A stretch of 64,000 nucleotides of DNA from Mesorhizobium_K sp040049215 (GTDB taxonomy: Bacteria; Pseudomonadota; Alphaproteobacteria; Rhizobiales; Rhizobiaceae), in the NCBI RefSeq assembly GCF_040049215.1, contig NZ_JBDZDN010000003.1, positions 625,812-689,811 on the forward strand, read 5' to 3'. Each line of letters begins with the position of its first letter. Position 1 is the first letter of the stretch. Made by a program: the position numbers and the translations under genes. Below are positions 25,645 to 34,222 of this stretch, in pieces. The notes below the pieces were generated by a model. That model was not told the DNA's origin, ran no database searches, and saw nothing but the letters and a program-made list of their open reading frames with translations.

Positions 25645-27039
25645 ATGGATTCCTTCATTCGCTCGACGATTGTCCTTGCCCGCGCGGCCGCAACGCTGCT
25701 GCTTGCAGCAGTCGTCGTATCGGCCGGGTCGGCGGTATCCTTCGCGCAAGGCAACCTGCCGATTGTCCGCGATGCCGAGATCGAGGCGCTGGTGCGCGAC
25801 TATGCGCGTCCGATCTTCAAGGCCGCCGGCCTGTCGAAGTCGGGTATCGACATCATCCTGGTCAATAATCCGAGCTTCAATGCGTTCGTGGCCGGTCGCC
25901 GCATGTTCATCAACACTGGAGCGCTGCTGCAGGCCGGCACTCCAAACGAGATCATCGGCGTGATCGCGCATGAGGCGGGGCATATTGCTGGCGGCCATCA
26001 GGACCGCTTGCGGGAGCAGATTGCCCGTGCGCAGACCATGGCCGTCATTTCTTCGCTGCTCGGCGTCGGCGCGATGGTGGCCGGCGCGGCCACCGATACC
26101 GGCGGCCTCGGTGCCGCCGGCGCTGGCCTCATGGCCGGCGGCACCGAGGCCGCGCGACGTGGCCTGCTGGGCTATCAGCGCTCGGAGGAAGCCACCGCCG
26201 ACCAATCGGCGATCAAGTATCTGGAGGCGACCGGGCAGTCGGGCGCGGGCATGCTGATCACCTTCCAGCGCTTCCAGAGCGCGCTGTCGCTTTCCGGCGC
26301 ACGCGTTGATCCCTATCAGCAAAGCCATCCGATGCCGCGCGACCGCGTAGCCAATCTCGAAACGCTGGTGAAAGCGAGCCCGCACTACGACAACAAGGAT
26401 TCGGAGGCGCTGCAGCAGCGTCACGACATGATGCGCGCCAAGATTGCTGTCTACACGCAAGGGCAGGCGGCAGCTTCCCGCCTGTTCAAGAAGATGCCCG
26501 GCAGCCTCGCCGCCCAATATGGCGAAGCGCAATCCGCGCTCCTCTTCGGCAGTCCGCGCGCTGCGCTGAAGAAGGCCGACGCGCTGATCAAGATCCAGCC
26601 GAAGAACCCTTACTTCCACGAGTTGCGCGGCGACATCCTTCTGCGCGCCAACCAGCCTGAGAAGGCTGCCGAGGCCTATAAGCTGGCCGTCCAGCTCGAT
26701 CCGGCGAAGTCCGGCATCCTGCCGATCGCCTACGGGCAGGCGCTGATAGCGACTGGCAAGCCCGGAGCAGTCAAGCAAGCCGTGGCCGAGATCAAGGAAG
26801 GTCTCGGCCGGGACAAGGAAAATTTCAACGGCTATGCCTATTTGGCGCAGGCCTACAACCAGCTGGGCGAAGTTGCCGATGCTGAACTGGCGACCGCGGA
26901 AGGTTATTATTACGGCGGCAACTACCAGCAGGCGAAGATTTTCGCCATGCGTGCGCAGCAGAAGTTCAAGCGCGGCGCGCCGGGGTGGGTGAGGGCGCAG
27001 GACATCATCAACTACAAGACGCCCAAGAAGAAGAAATGA
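25645..27039 (+). CDS. M48-family metalloprotease with TPR region (BepA/YfgC type)
   Basis: A 464-residue periplasmic zinc protease. The signal peptide runs MDSFIRSTIVLARAAATLLLAAVVVSAGSAVSFAQ. The M48 zinc site HEAGH is at 109-113 (IGVIAHEAGHIAGGH), with the third ligand in RSEEATADQ near 182. From about 280 to the end there are TPR-like repeats (PYFHELRGDILLRANQPEKAAEAY, GYAYLAQAYNQLGEVADA). BepA-like proteins degrade misfolded outer-membrane proteins. I chose the ATG at 25645. A start at 25585 would add 20 residues before the signal peptide. It is followed 60 bases later by a DsbA-type gene, so a shared envelope-quality role is plausible. Confidence 0.92.
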   Translation: MDSFIRSTIVLARAAATLLLAAVVVSAGSAVSFAQGNLPIVRDAEIEALVRDYARPIFKAAGLSKSGIDIILVNNPSFNAFVAGRRMFINTGALLQAGTPNEIIGVIAHEAGHIAGGHQDRLREQIARAQTMAVISSLLGVGAMVAGAATDTGGLGAAGAGLMAGGTEAARRGLLGYQRSEEATADQSAIKYLEATGQSGAGMLITFQRFQSALSLSGARVDPYQQSHPMPRDRVANLETLVKASPHYDNKDSEALQQRHDMMRAKIAVYTQGQAAASRLFKKMPGSLAAQYGEAQSALLFGSPRAALKKADALIKIQPKNPYFHELRGDILLRANQPEKAAEAYKLAVQLDPAKSGILPIAYGQALIATGKPGAVKQAVAEIKEGLGRDKENFNGYAYLAQAYNQLGEVADAELATAEGYYYGGNYQQAKIFAMRAQQKFKRGAPGWVRAQDIINYKTPKKKK

Positions 27040-27099
27040 ACCTTTTTGGCTCATGCTGCGACAGAGCCGTGAGTGTCACCGGATAGAGGACGAGCAACG

Positions 27100-27921
27100 A
27101 TGAGCAAGGCGATTTGGTTGAGTGCGACTGGTCTGGCCGTCGCTGCCGCAATGCTGGCGGTCGGCTACGTCGCCGGCCGCCCCGAGGCGGCGATCGCCAA
27201 TGACGCGCCGCAGGCGGTAGCGCTTGCATCCGCGACCGCCTCCGTCGACCGCGTCGAGATAGAGAACATCATCCGAGACTATTTGGTGAAGAACCCGGAA
27301 CTGCTGCTGGACATGCAGCAGGCGCTCGAGACGAAGCAGCGGGAACAGCAGCGCGTGGCCAATCTCGAGGTGATCGAGGCCGCCAGGGATGAGATATTCA
27401 ACGCTGCTTATGACGGTATTGTCGGCAACCCCCACGGCAAGACCACGATCGTCGAGTTTTACGACTACAACTGCGGGTACTGCAAACGCGCCCAGGAAGA
27501 CATGCTGGCGCTGACGGCAGCCGACCCCGATCTGCGCTTCGTGCTCAAGGAGTTTCCGATCCTCGGGCCGGATTCGACCAAGGCGCATGTCGTCTCGATG
27601 GCCTTCCGGACGCTGATGCCGGAAAAATTCGGGGATTTCCACAACCAGCTGCTCGGCGGGCAAGGCCGCGCCAGCGAAGCGACGGCCATTAAGGTCGCTA
27701 TGTCGCTCGGCGCCGACGAGGCAAGGCTGCGCGAGGAAATGAAGAACCCGACGATCAGCGCAGCCTTCGAAAAGACCTACGAACTGGCCAACAAGCTGGC
27801 GATCACGGGGACCCCTTCCTATGTGGTTGGCAGCGAGGTCGTGTTCGGTGCGCTCGGCCAGGATCTTCTGGCTCAGAAAATCGCGGAAGCCCGTACAGCG
27901 GCGACGCAGGCCGCCAACTAG
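27100..27921 (+). CDS. DsbA-family thiol-disulfide oxidoreductase (ScsC/Com1-like)
   Basis: A 273-residue exported thioredoxin-fold protein. It has an N-terminal signal/anchor (IWLSATGLAVAAAMLAVGYVAG). Residues 52-105 match the helical N-terminal domain of ScsC/Com1-like proteins (IENIIRDYLVKNPELLLDMQQAL). The DsbA fold follows with active site CGYC at 125-128 in YDYNCGYCKRAQ, and the cis-Pro loop in ITGTPSYVVG. It probably forms or isomerises disulfides in periplasmic proteins. The RBS GAGGACGAG precedes the ATG at 27100. It is the last gene before the aroQ-accBC run. Confidence 0.9.
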   Translation: MSKAIWLSATGLAVAAAMLAVGYVAGRPEAAIANDAPQAVALASATASVDRVEIENIIRDYLVKNPELLLDMQQALETKQREQQRVANLEVIEAARDEIFNAAYDGIVGNPHGKTTIVEFYDYNCGYCKRAQEDMLALTAADPDLRFVLKEFPILGPDSTKAHVVSMAFRTLMPEKFGDFHNQLLGGQGRASEATAIKVAMSLGADEARLREEMKNPTISAAFEKTYELANKLAITGTPSYVVGSEVVFGALGQDLLAQKIAEARTAATQAAN

Positions 27922-28050
27922 GATCGGATCGGGCCTAGCCCCGCCTGTGGATAGCAAAACTAGGCTCTTGCGCTCTTTTCGCGGCGGACTAAGCCCACTA
28001 TAGAGGTGGCGGCGCGCCGGAGATTGCCGGCGCGAGAAAAGGTCCATTGC

Positions 28051-28485
28051 TTGAAAACGATCTTCGTTTTGAACGGCCCAAACCTCAATATGCTCGGCAA
28101 GCGCGAGCCGGGAATCTATGGAACCGAGACCCTGGATGGTGTCGCCGCCGACTGTCGGAAGGCCGCTGGCTCGCTCGGCATCGACGTGGATTTCCGCCAG
28201 TCCAACCACGAGGGCATCCTGGTCGACTGGATTCAGGAAGCAGGCGAGAAAGCGCAGGGCATCGTGCTCAACGCAGGCGCTTACACCCATACTTCGATCG
28301 CAATCCACGACGCTATCCGCTCGGTGGCGCCATTGCCGGTCGTTGAAGTGCATCTGTCGAACATCCACGCCCGCGAACCCTTCCGCCACGTTTCCAAAGT
28401 TGCCCCCCATGCGCTGGGCATGATCTGTGGCTTCGGCCCGCTCGGATACACGCTTGCGCTTCAGGCGCTGGCGGCGCGGATTTGA
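28051..28485 (+). CDS. aroQ: type II 3-dehydroquinate dehydratase
   Basis: A 144-residue type II dehydroquinase, step 3 of the shikimate pathway. KTIFVLNGPNLNMLGKREPGIYG is the conserved start with the catalytic Tyr loop, followed by SNHEGILVDWIQEA, LNAGAYTHTSIAIHDAI and VEVHLSNIHAREPFRH. The start appears to be TTG at 28051, giving LKTIFVLNG and the usual length. No in-frame ATG or GTG lies close by. accB and accC follow, an order common in alphaproteobacteria and probably one operon. Confidence 0.95.
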   Translation: MKTIFVLNGPNLNMLGKREPGIYGTETLDGVAADCRKAAGSLGIDVDFRQSNHEGILVDWIQEAGEKAQGIVLNAGAYTHTSIAIHDAIRSVAPLPVVEVHLSNIHAREPFRHVSKVAPHALGMICGFGPLGYTLALQALAARI

Positions 28486-28510
28486 CGACGGACAATGAAA
28501 AGGCCTTGAA

Positions 28511-28972
28511 ATGACAACAAAAAAGACCGGCATTGACCAGCAACTGATCCGCGATCTCGCGGGAATTCTCAACGACACGAACTTGACCGAGATCGAAGTC
28601 GAACTCGACGCCTTCAAAGTTCGCGTGTCTCGGCAACCGGCCGCCGTTCATGCCGTCGCCGCCCCGCAACCGGTATATGCGGCTACAGCTCCGTCCCAGC
28701 CGTCCGCGCAGCCCATCCCGGCCGCGGCCGAGACGTCAAAAAATGCGGTACCCTCGCCCATGGTCGGTACGGCGTATCTCGCCCCGTCGCCCGATGCCAA
28801 GCCGTTCGTGGAGGTTGGCCAGGCGGTCAAGGAGGGCCAGACGCTTCTGATCATCGAGGCTATGAAGACGATGAACCAGATTGCATCGCCACGCTCCGGG
28901 ACGGTCACCGCGATCCTTGTCGAGGATTCCCAGCCGGTCGAGTACGGCATGCCTCTCGTCATCATTGAATAG
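28511..28972 (+). CDS. accB: acetyl-CoA carboxylase biotin carboxyl carrier protein
   Basis: A 153-residue BCCP of acetyl-CoA carboxylase. An N-terminal region is followed by an Ala/Pro-rich linker (about 43-80) and the biotinyl domain. The biotinylated Lys is K119 in IIEAMKTMNQIASP. The enzyme makes malonyl-CoA for fatty-acid synthesis together with AccC, encoded 19 bases downstream, and AccAD elsewhere. The usual EAMKxM motif is intact. Confidence 0.97.
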   Translation: MTTKKTGIDQQLIRDLAGILNDTNLTEIEVELDAFKVRVSRQPAAVHAVAAPQPVYAATAPSQPSAQPIPAAAETSKNAVPSPMVGTAYLAPSPDAKPFVEVGQAVKEGQTLLIIEAMKTMNQIASPRSGTVTAILVEDSQPVEYGMPLVIIE

Positions 28973-28991
28973 CGCCGGAAGATCAGGGCGC

Positions 28992-30338
28992 ATGTTCCAG
29001 AAGATACTCATAGCGAACCGCGGCGAGATCGCCCTTCGAGTGCTGCGCGCCTGCAAGGAGCTCGGCATCCAGACGGTGGTCGTGCATTCGACGGCTGACG
29101 CCGACGCCATGCATGTGCGTCTCGCCGACGAAAGCGTTTGCATCGGCCCGCCGCCGTCGCGCGATAGCTATCTCAACATCCACCAGATCGTTGCTGCCTG
29201 CGAGATCACAGGAGCGGACGCGGTGCATCCGGGTTATGGCTTCCTATCCGAGAACGCCAAGTTTGCCGACATCCTGGCCGCCCACAACATCACCTTCATC
29301 GGGCCATCGGGCGATCACATCCGCATCATGGGCGACAAGATCGAGGCCAAGCGTACGGCCAAGCGTCTCGGCATTCCGGTCGTGCCCGGCTCGGACGGCG
29401 CCGTGTCGGACGAGCGCGAGGCGAAACGCATTGCCGCCGATATAGGCTATCCCGTGATCATCAAGGCGTCGGCCGGCGGCGGCGGGCGCGGCATGAAGGT
29501 CGCGCGGTCCGAAGACGACCTGATACAAGCGCTGCAGACGGCGAGCACCGAGGCGGGTGCGGCCTTTGGCGACGACGCGGTCTACATAGAAAAATATCTC
29601 GAAAAGCCCCGCCACATCGAGGTTCAGGTGTTCGGCGACGGCATGGGGCGCGGCATCCACCTCGGCGAGCGTGACTGCTCGCTGCAACGGCGCCACCAGA
29701 AGGTGTGGGAAGAGGCGAATTCTCCCGCTCTGAATGCCGAAGAACGCGCGCGAATCGGCGAGACCTGCTCGAAGGCGATTGCCGATCTCGGTTATTCCGG
29801 GGCCGGCACGATCGAGTTTCTCTACGAGGACGGCGAGTTCTATTTCATCGAGATGAACACGCGCCTACAGGTCGAGCATCCGGTGACGGAGGCGATCACA
29901 GGCATCGACCTGGTGCATGAGCAGATCCGCGTCGCTTCGGGCGGCGGGCTGTCGGTAACGCAGGACGAAATCCGCTTCCAGGGCCACGCCATCGAATGCC
30001 GCATCAACGCCGAGGATCCGCGCACCTTTACGCCTTCGCCCGGCACGATTACCCATTTCCACACGCCCGGTGGTCTTGGCATCCGGGTCGATTCCGGCGT
30101 CTATTCCGGCTACCGCATTCCGCCCTACTACGACAGCCTCATCGGCAAGCTGATCGTGCACGGCCGCAACCGTGTTGAATGCATGATGCGGCTACGCCGT
30201 GCGCTTGACGAGTTCGTCGTCGACGGCATCAAGACCACGCTGCCGCTGTTTCGCGATCTGGTCGGCAATCCGGACATTGCCAATGGCGACTACGATATCC
30301 ACTGGCTGGAAAAATATCTGGTTGAGACGGTGGAGTAG
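28992..30338 (+). CDS. accC: acetyl-CoA carboxylase biotin carboxylase subunit
   Basis: A 448-residue biotin carboxylase. MFQKILIANRGEIALRVLRACKELGI is the N-terminal biotin-carboxylase fold. The ATP-grasp part has IIKASAGGGGRGMKVARSEDDL, EKYLEKPRHIEVQVFGDG and FIEMNTRLQVEHPVTEAITGIDLV. It carboxylates biotin on AccB using bicarbonate and ATP. The ATG at 28992 is chosen, since the open frame upstream runs out of frame over accB. It is co-directional with accB and aat. Confidence 0.97.
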   Translation: MFQKILIANRGEIALRVLRACKELGIQTVVVHSTADADAMHVRLADESVCIGPPPSRDSYLNIHQIVAACEITGADAVHPGYGFLSENAKFADILAAHNITFIGPSGDHIRIMGDKIEAKRTAKRLGIPVVPGSDGAVSDEREAKRIAADIGYPVIIKASAGGGGRGMKVARSEDDLIQALQTASTEAGAAFGDDAVYIEKYLEKPRHIEVQVFGDGMGRGIHLGERDCSLQRRHQKVWEEANSPALNAEERARIGETCSKAIADLGYSGAGTIEFLYEDGEFYFIEMNTRLQVEHPVTEAITGIDLVHEQIRVASGGGLSVTQDEIRFQGHAIECRINAEDPRTFTPSPGTITHFHTPGGLGIRVDSGVYSGYRIPPYYDSLIGKLIVHGRNRVECMMRLRRALDEFVVDGIKTTLPLFRDLVGNPDIANGDYDIHWLEKYLVETVE

Positions 30339-30356
30339 CCAGGCAGGCTGGTGGCC

Positions 30357-30974
30357 ATGACCCGTCCCTACGCGCCCGGCTATCGCATTCCGACCGATCT
30401 TCTGCTCAAGGCCTACGCGTCGGGGGTGTTCCCGATGGCCGAGAGCGCCGGCGACCCGGAAGTCTTCTGGGTGCGGCCCGAGACGCGGGGCGTCATTCCG
30501 CTCAATGCCTTCCATATGCCGAAAAGCCTCAGGAAGGTGATCCGGCAGAACCGCTTCGATATACGAATCGATACCGATTTCGCGGGCGTCATCGATGCTT
30601 GCGCGGAGGAGCGCGAGGAACGGACGTCGACCTGGATCAACGCGCCGATCCGCGAAGCCTACATAAAACTCTTCGAGCAGGGGCACTGCCATTCGGTGGA
30701 GGCCTGGCGCGATGGACTGCTGGTCGGCGGGCTCTATGGCGTGAAACTCGGCCGCGCCTTCTTCGGCGAGAGCATGTTCTCGCGCGAGACGGATGCGTCC
30801 AAGGTCTGCCTGGCGCATCTGGTAGAGCGCCTGCGCGAACGGGATTTTGCCCTGCTCGACACACAGTTCACTACAGAGCATCTGAAGCGGTTCGGCGCGA
30901 TTGACGTGCCGCGCGGGCGCTACGAGAAGCTTCTCCACGAGGCGCTCAAGGGAAACGCTGTCTTCTACCCCTGA
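30357..30974 (+). CDS. aat: leucyl/phenylalanyl-tRNA--protein transferase
   Basis: An N-end-rule aminoacyl transferase of about 205 residues, which adds Leu or Phe to proteins with N-terminal Lys or Arg and so targets them to ClpAP. Signature blocks are LLLKAYASGVFPMAESAGDPEVFWVRPETRGVIPL and CHSVEAWRDGLLVGGLYGVKLGRAFFGESMFS. The start is ATG at 30357, or GTG at 30351 two codons earlier. It follows accC by about 20 bases. Confidence 0.94.
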   Translation: MTRPYAPGYRIPTDLLLKAYASGVFPMAESAGDPEVFWVRPETRGVIPLNAFHMPKSLRKVIRQNRFDIRIDTDFAGVIDACAEEREERTSTWINAPIREAYIKLFEQGHCHSVEAWRDGLLVGGLYGVKLGRAFFGESMFSRETDASKVCLAHLVERLRERDFALLDTQFTTEHLKRFGAIDVPRGRYEKLLHEALKGNAVFYP

Positions 30975-30987
30975 ATTCGAGGGCAGG

Positions 30988-31828
30988 CTAAAGCGCGTCG
31001 AGCGTCGAAGGCAGTTCCTTCAAGAAGTCGTCGCGCGTTCCAAGGCTAGGACTCATCTTCTTTGGCTGTGAATTCTCCTTGAGACGCGCGAAGACGATAG
31101 TCCGGTCGCCTTTGTTCGCCCAACCGACATACCAGCCCAGCGGCCGTTGCCTGTCGGGCGTGCCGTCGGCCTTCACCGGAAAGCCCGCACCCGTCTTGCC
31201 ATAGACGGTCCAGCCATTCGGCAGCTTGTATTCTGTCAGGATTGCCTCGGTCATCTCGTAGGCGTGGGCGCTGACGTCGAGCTTCCTGCGGACGACCTTG
31301 ATCAGGGAGTCGATCTGCTCGAGCGGCGAGATGCGCAGCGACGAACTCAGCCAGGACCGGGTCAGGCCGTTGTCCTTGCCTGCGTCGCCCGACACGTCGG
31401 CATTGCCGTAGCCGAAGGCCGTGACGTAGCCGGCGAATTTCTCTTCGCCGAGCGCCTGCGTCACCTGCTGCGAATACCAGACGACCGAGTTCTTCATCCA
31501 TGCCGCTCGGGTCGATGTCGGTCCGCCACGATTCGATCCAGTCCGGATAGCCTTCCTTGAAAGGCAGTTTCGGATTGTTCTCGTCCTTCAGGAAACCGGC
31601 GTCATATCCCATGAGCGCGATCGGAATCTTGAACGTCGAAGCAGGCGGAACGTGCCGGTCGCATTCGCCCTCCCGCTTGAGCACCGCGCGCGTCGAGGCA
31701 TCGGCGAGGATGGTGCAGACATTGTCCGCCAATGCTGAACCCGTGCCGACCGCGGCAGCGAGGGCCGCCGCCGCGCAGATCCGGAATGCATGGCGGGCGC
31801 ACGCGACGCCGTTGATGGCAAGGGACAT
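30988..31828 (-). pseudogene. class D (OXA-like) beta-lactamase, frameshifted
   Basis: Two overlapping frames together encode one class D beta-lactamase of about 279 residues. The first frame (from 31828) has a signal peptide (SALADN) and the active-site motif PPASTFKIP (Ser64, Lys67). The second (from about 31497) carries MKNSVVWYSQQ (the SxV motif), FGYGNADVSG (YGN) and VYGKTGAGF (KTG). The break lies at 31503-31504. Removing one C there (one G on the coding strand) restores PSAWMKNSVVWYS, the normal class D spacing. All catalytic motifs are intact, so the damage is recent or a base-calling error. It sits between aat and DUF2155 in convergent/operon position. Confidence 0.85.
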
Positions 31829-31836
31829 GCGGGGGA

Positions 31837-32265
31837 TCAGTTCGTTTCCGGTGCGGGGACGTCGGAGGATTGCTTGCAGCTCTTCAGCCAGACGTCGTAG
31901 ACGGCGTGCTCGACAGCGTTAAGGCCCGGGCTTTCGGCGAACATCCAGCCGGTGAAGATGCGGCGGATCTTTCGGTCGAGGGTAATCTCGTCGACCTCGA
32001 CGAAGGAGTCGGTCTTCGGCTCTTCTGTTACCGGGCGCGAGTAGCAGACGCGCGGCGTCACCTGCAGCGCGCCGAATTGCACCGTCTCGTCGATATAGAC
32101 GTCGAAGGTGATGATGCGGCCGGTGATCTTGTCGACGCCGGTGAATTCGGCGACTGGATTGCTGACCCGTTCGGCGTTCGCCGGCGACAGGCCGAAAACA
32201 GCGAATGCGGCGAAGGCGCCAAGTGCGGTTCTGGCCAGCGGGATCGGGCTGAAAAAAGGTAGCAT
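31837..32265 (-). CDS. DUF2155 domain-containing exported protein
   Basis: A 142-residue exported protein. A hydrophobic start (LARTALGAFAAFAVFGLSPANA) precedes the DUF2155 domain: EFTGVDKITGRIITFDVYIDETVQFGALQVTPRVCYSRP, then FVEVDEITLDRKIRRIFTGWMFAESPGLNAVEHAVYDVWLKSC. Cys in the VCYSRP and LKSC segments may form a disulfide. The function is unknown. The ATG at 32265 gives the signal peptide. The open frame upstream to 32361 is not family-like. It lies between the NDUFA12 gene and the beta-lactamase remnant, and the NDUFA12-DUF2155-aat grouping is common in Rhizobiales. Confidence 0.92.
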   Translation of the reverse strand: MLPFFSPIPLARTALGAFAAFAVFGLSPANAERVSNPVAEFTGVDKITGRIITFDVYIDETVQFGALQVTPRVCYSRPVTEEPKTDSFVEVDEITLDRKIRRIFTGWMFAESPGLNAVEHAVYDVWLKSCKQSSDVPAPETN

Positions 32266-32389
32266 GCGGGAAGCACCGGAAGTTGCGCCTGACCCGAAAC
32301 GCGCGGGCCGTTCGCCTATCAAGACACCAGCCACGCAACTAACCGGCAATTGTGGCGACAAATGACGTGGCCCGACCGCCGATGCACGA

Positions 32390-32788
32390 TCAGTTGCCCG
32401 GCGTCCAGGCGTCGTAGTCGCCGGTCACCTGTGGCCGATGCTTGCCGGAGAGCAACGAGCCCTTCGGGCGGTAGGCCGCGGGGCTGCCTGTGAGATTGGG
32501 AATATGAGACTTCTGCCATTCGCGCGGCCTATAGTCTTCGGCGGATGGCGCGACGTCGACCCGGTGATGAAGCCAGCCATGCCAGCCGGGCGGCACCGCC
32601 GACCCTTCGGCGTAGCCATTGTAGATAACCCAGCGGCGGGTGCGGCCGTCGGAGTTGACGCCGCCCTCGTAGTAGACGTTGCCGACCTCGTCCTCACCCA
32701 CACGCTTGCCGAAGCGCCAGGTGTGGAAGCGGGTGCCAAGCGTCTCGCCGTTCCACCAGGTGAAAAACTGGGTCCAAAACTTCTTCAT
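32390..32788 (-). CDS. NADH:ubiquinone oxidoreductase subunit NDUFA12
   Basis: A 132-residue homologue of the mitochondrial complex I accessory subunit NDUFA12 (B17.2), found in alphaproteobacteria. The sequence has TLGTRFHTWRFGKRVGEDEVGNVYYEGG, RRWVIYNGYAEGSAVPPGWHGWLHHRVD and the C-terminal HRPQVTGDYDAWTPG. It is a peripheral matrix-side (cytoplasmic-side) subunit of complex I. The nuo operon is not in the window. It is followed in the same direction by DUF2155. Confidence 0.94.
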   Translation of the reverse strand: MKKFWTQFFTWWNGETLGTRFHTWRFGKRVGEDEVGNVYYEGGVNSDGRTRRWVIYNGYAEGSAVPPGWHGWLHHRVDVAPSAEDYRPREWQKSHIPNLTGSPAAYRPKGSLLSGKHRPQVTGDYDAWTPGN

Positions 32789-32949
32789 CTGTTCCTCGTC
32801 GCCGACAGGCGTCGCATTCCATCGCTTATGGCGTTGGCGTGGACGGATGGCAAGGGCAAAGCGCCGCAGTGCCGGCGCCGCAATTCCGGCTCAAAGCTGC
32901 AGCAGAAGCGCTTCAGGCCGCGCGTCGCGGCGCTCCGCCGGAGACGGAC

Positions 32950-33693
32950 ATGATTGCCGATTCGATCGCACGCCAGGGCAGCTGGTTCTTCCGCTGGCGC
33001 AGTTACGTGCTGCTCGGCTTCGCGCCGCTGGTGTATCTTGTCGTCACCCAGCCCGAGCCGATCGAAACCACCTTCGGGCCCGCGGCCGACACGCTGTTCG
33101 AATCGGTCTGCATCGCGCTTGCCTTCCTGGGGCTCGCCATACGCGCCTACACGGTCGGCCATGTGCCGGCGGGCACGTCCGGCCGCAACACGGCGAGGCA
33201 GGTCGCCGACACGCTGAACACGACGGGCCTCTACTCGCTGACCCGCAACCCGCTCTATCTCGGCAATGCGGTGATCTATATGGCGGTCGCCTGCTTCCTG
33301 CAGAACATCTGGTTCGCGGTGCTGATGCTGCTCTTCCTGATCGTCTATCTCGAGCGCATCATCGCGACCGAGGAAAAATTCCTCGCGGGAAAATTCGGCG
33401 ACGACTACCGCAACTGGGCGGCCGAGGTTCCGGCCTTCTTCCCAAGATTGACAGGGTGGCGGGCCCCGAAGCTGCCGTTCTCCTTCCGCAATGTGCTGAG
33501 ACGCGAATATTCGGGCCTGTTCGCCATCATCGCGGTGTTCTTCGTACTCGACCAGTCGCGCGAATATCTGGCCGAAAGCAAGATTGCGCTCGATCCGAAC
33601 TGGCTGGCGGCTCTCGCCATCGGCGCGCTCGCCTACGTGCTGCTGCGCTGGGCGAAGAAACGAACCCGCTTGCTCAACGTCGCCGGCCGCTGA
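32950..33693 (+). CDS. isoprenylcysteine carboxyl methyltransferase-like membrane protein
   Basis: A 247-residue membrane protein. The C-terminal ICMT/PEMT-type region shows TGLYSLTRNPLYLGNAVIYMA and IATEEKFLAGKFGDDYRNWAAEVPAF, the RNPxY...E..L pattern for S-adenosylmethionine and lipid substrates. About five hydrophobic segments lie before and between. The methyl acceptor in bacteria is unknown. The ATG at 32950 has GGAGA upstream. The frame is open to 32839, where the preceding sequence is overlapped by nothing convincing. It diverges from the NDUFA12 gene. Confidence 0.85.
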   Translation: MIADSIARQGSWFFRWRSYVLLGFAPLVYLVVTQPEPIETTFGPAADTLFESVCIALAFLGLAIRAYTVGHVPAGTSGRNTARQVADTLNTTGLYSLTRNPLYLGNAVIYMAVACFLQNIWFAVLMLLFLIVYLERIIATEEKFLAGKFGDDYRNWAAEVPAFFPRLTGWRAPKLPFSFRNVLRREYSGLFAIIAVFFVLDQSREYLAESKIALDPNWLAALAIGALAYVLLRWAKKRTRLLNVAGR

Positions 33694-33727
33694 AATCAGC
33701 AGGTGAAGGGGGTGGAGTTGCTGGCCC

Positions 33728-34222
33728 CTAGGCACGCGAAAGCAGCCTTCGCATGATGAGGGACGAATGACCGGCGGCGCCATGCGGTGCAGCCCTTCGC
33801 TCGACAACCTCGAAGCCGTGTTTTTTGTAGAAGGCCAGCGCCCGGTCGTTCCCTTCCAGCACTTCGAGCGCGATGCTCGGCATGCCGGCATGCGCCGCGA
33901 GAACGGCGTGAAGCAGGTCGACCGCCACGCCCGTTCCAAACTCGCTTTTGTCGACGTGCAGGCGGTCGAGCATGACATCGCCGTCCTTGAACTGGGCCAT
34001 GGCATAGCCGACGATGGCGCCGTCCGTGCGCTCCGCGACGAAAGACATCGTATCGGCGTCGGTGAGATCCGAGGCGAGGCGCTCTGGCGAGTGCTTGTCG
34101 CCGGAAATGCGCGCCGCAGTGTCTTCGCCGACAATCGGCCCATAGGTGCGCCGCCAGGAATCGCCCATCAACCGCGACACGGCCGGCACATCCTGCTCGG
34201 TCATGGCCCTTATTTGCGTCAT
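33728..34222 (-). CDS. GNAT-family N-acetyltransferase
   Basis: A 164-residue GNAT acetyltransferase. TQIRAMTEQDVPAVSRLMGDSWRRTY is the N-terminal motif. The acetyl-CoA site is VDKSEFGTGVAVDLLHAVLA, followed by ALEVLEGNDRALAFYKKHGFEVVERR, the typical C-terminal strand-helix. The acceptor is unknown. The canonical QxxGxG/A of motif A is changed to EFGTGVA. Its ATG overlaps by 4 bases the stop of the next GNAT gene upstream, so the two are coupled paralogues. Confidence 0.87.
   Translation of the reverse strand: MTQIRAMTEQDVPAVSRLMGDSWRRTYGPIVGEDTAARISGDKHSPERLASDLTDADTMSFVAERTDGAIVGYAMAQFKDGDVMLDRLHVDKSEFGTGVAVDLLHAVLAAHAGMPSIALEVLEGNDRALAFYKKHGFEVVERRAAPHGAAGHSSLIMRRLLSRA

Noticed and set aside
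25627..27054. Long minus-strand frame opposite the M48 protease
   Set aside because: The plus strand has a signal peptide, HEAGH and TPRs, and the minus frame has nothing recognisable. The minus frame 27076-28617 spanning DsbA and aroQ is rejected for the same reason.
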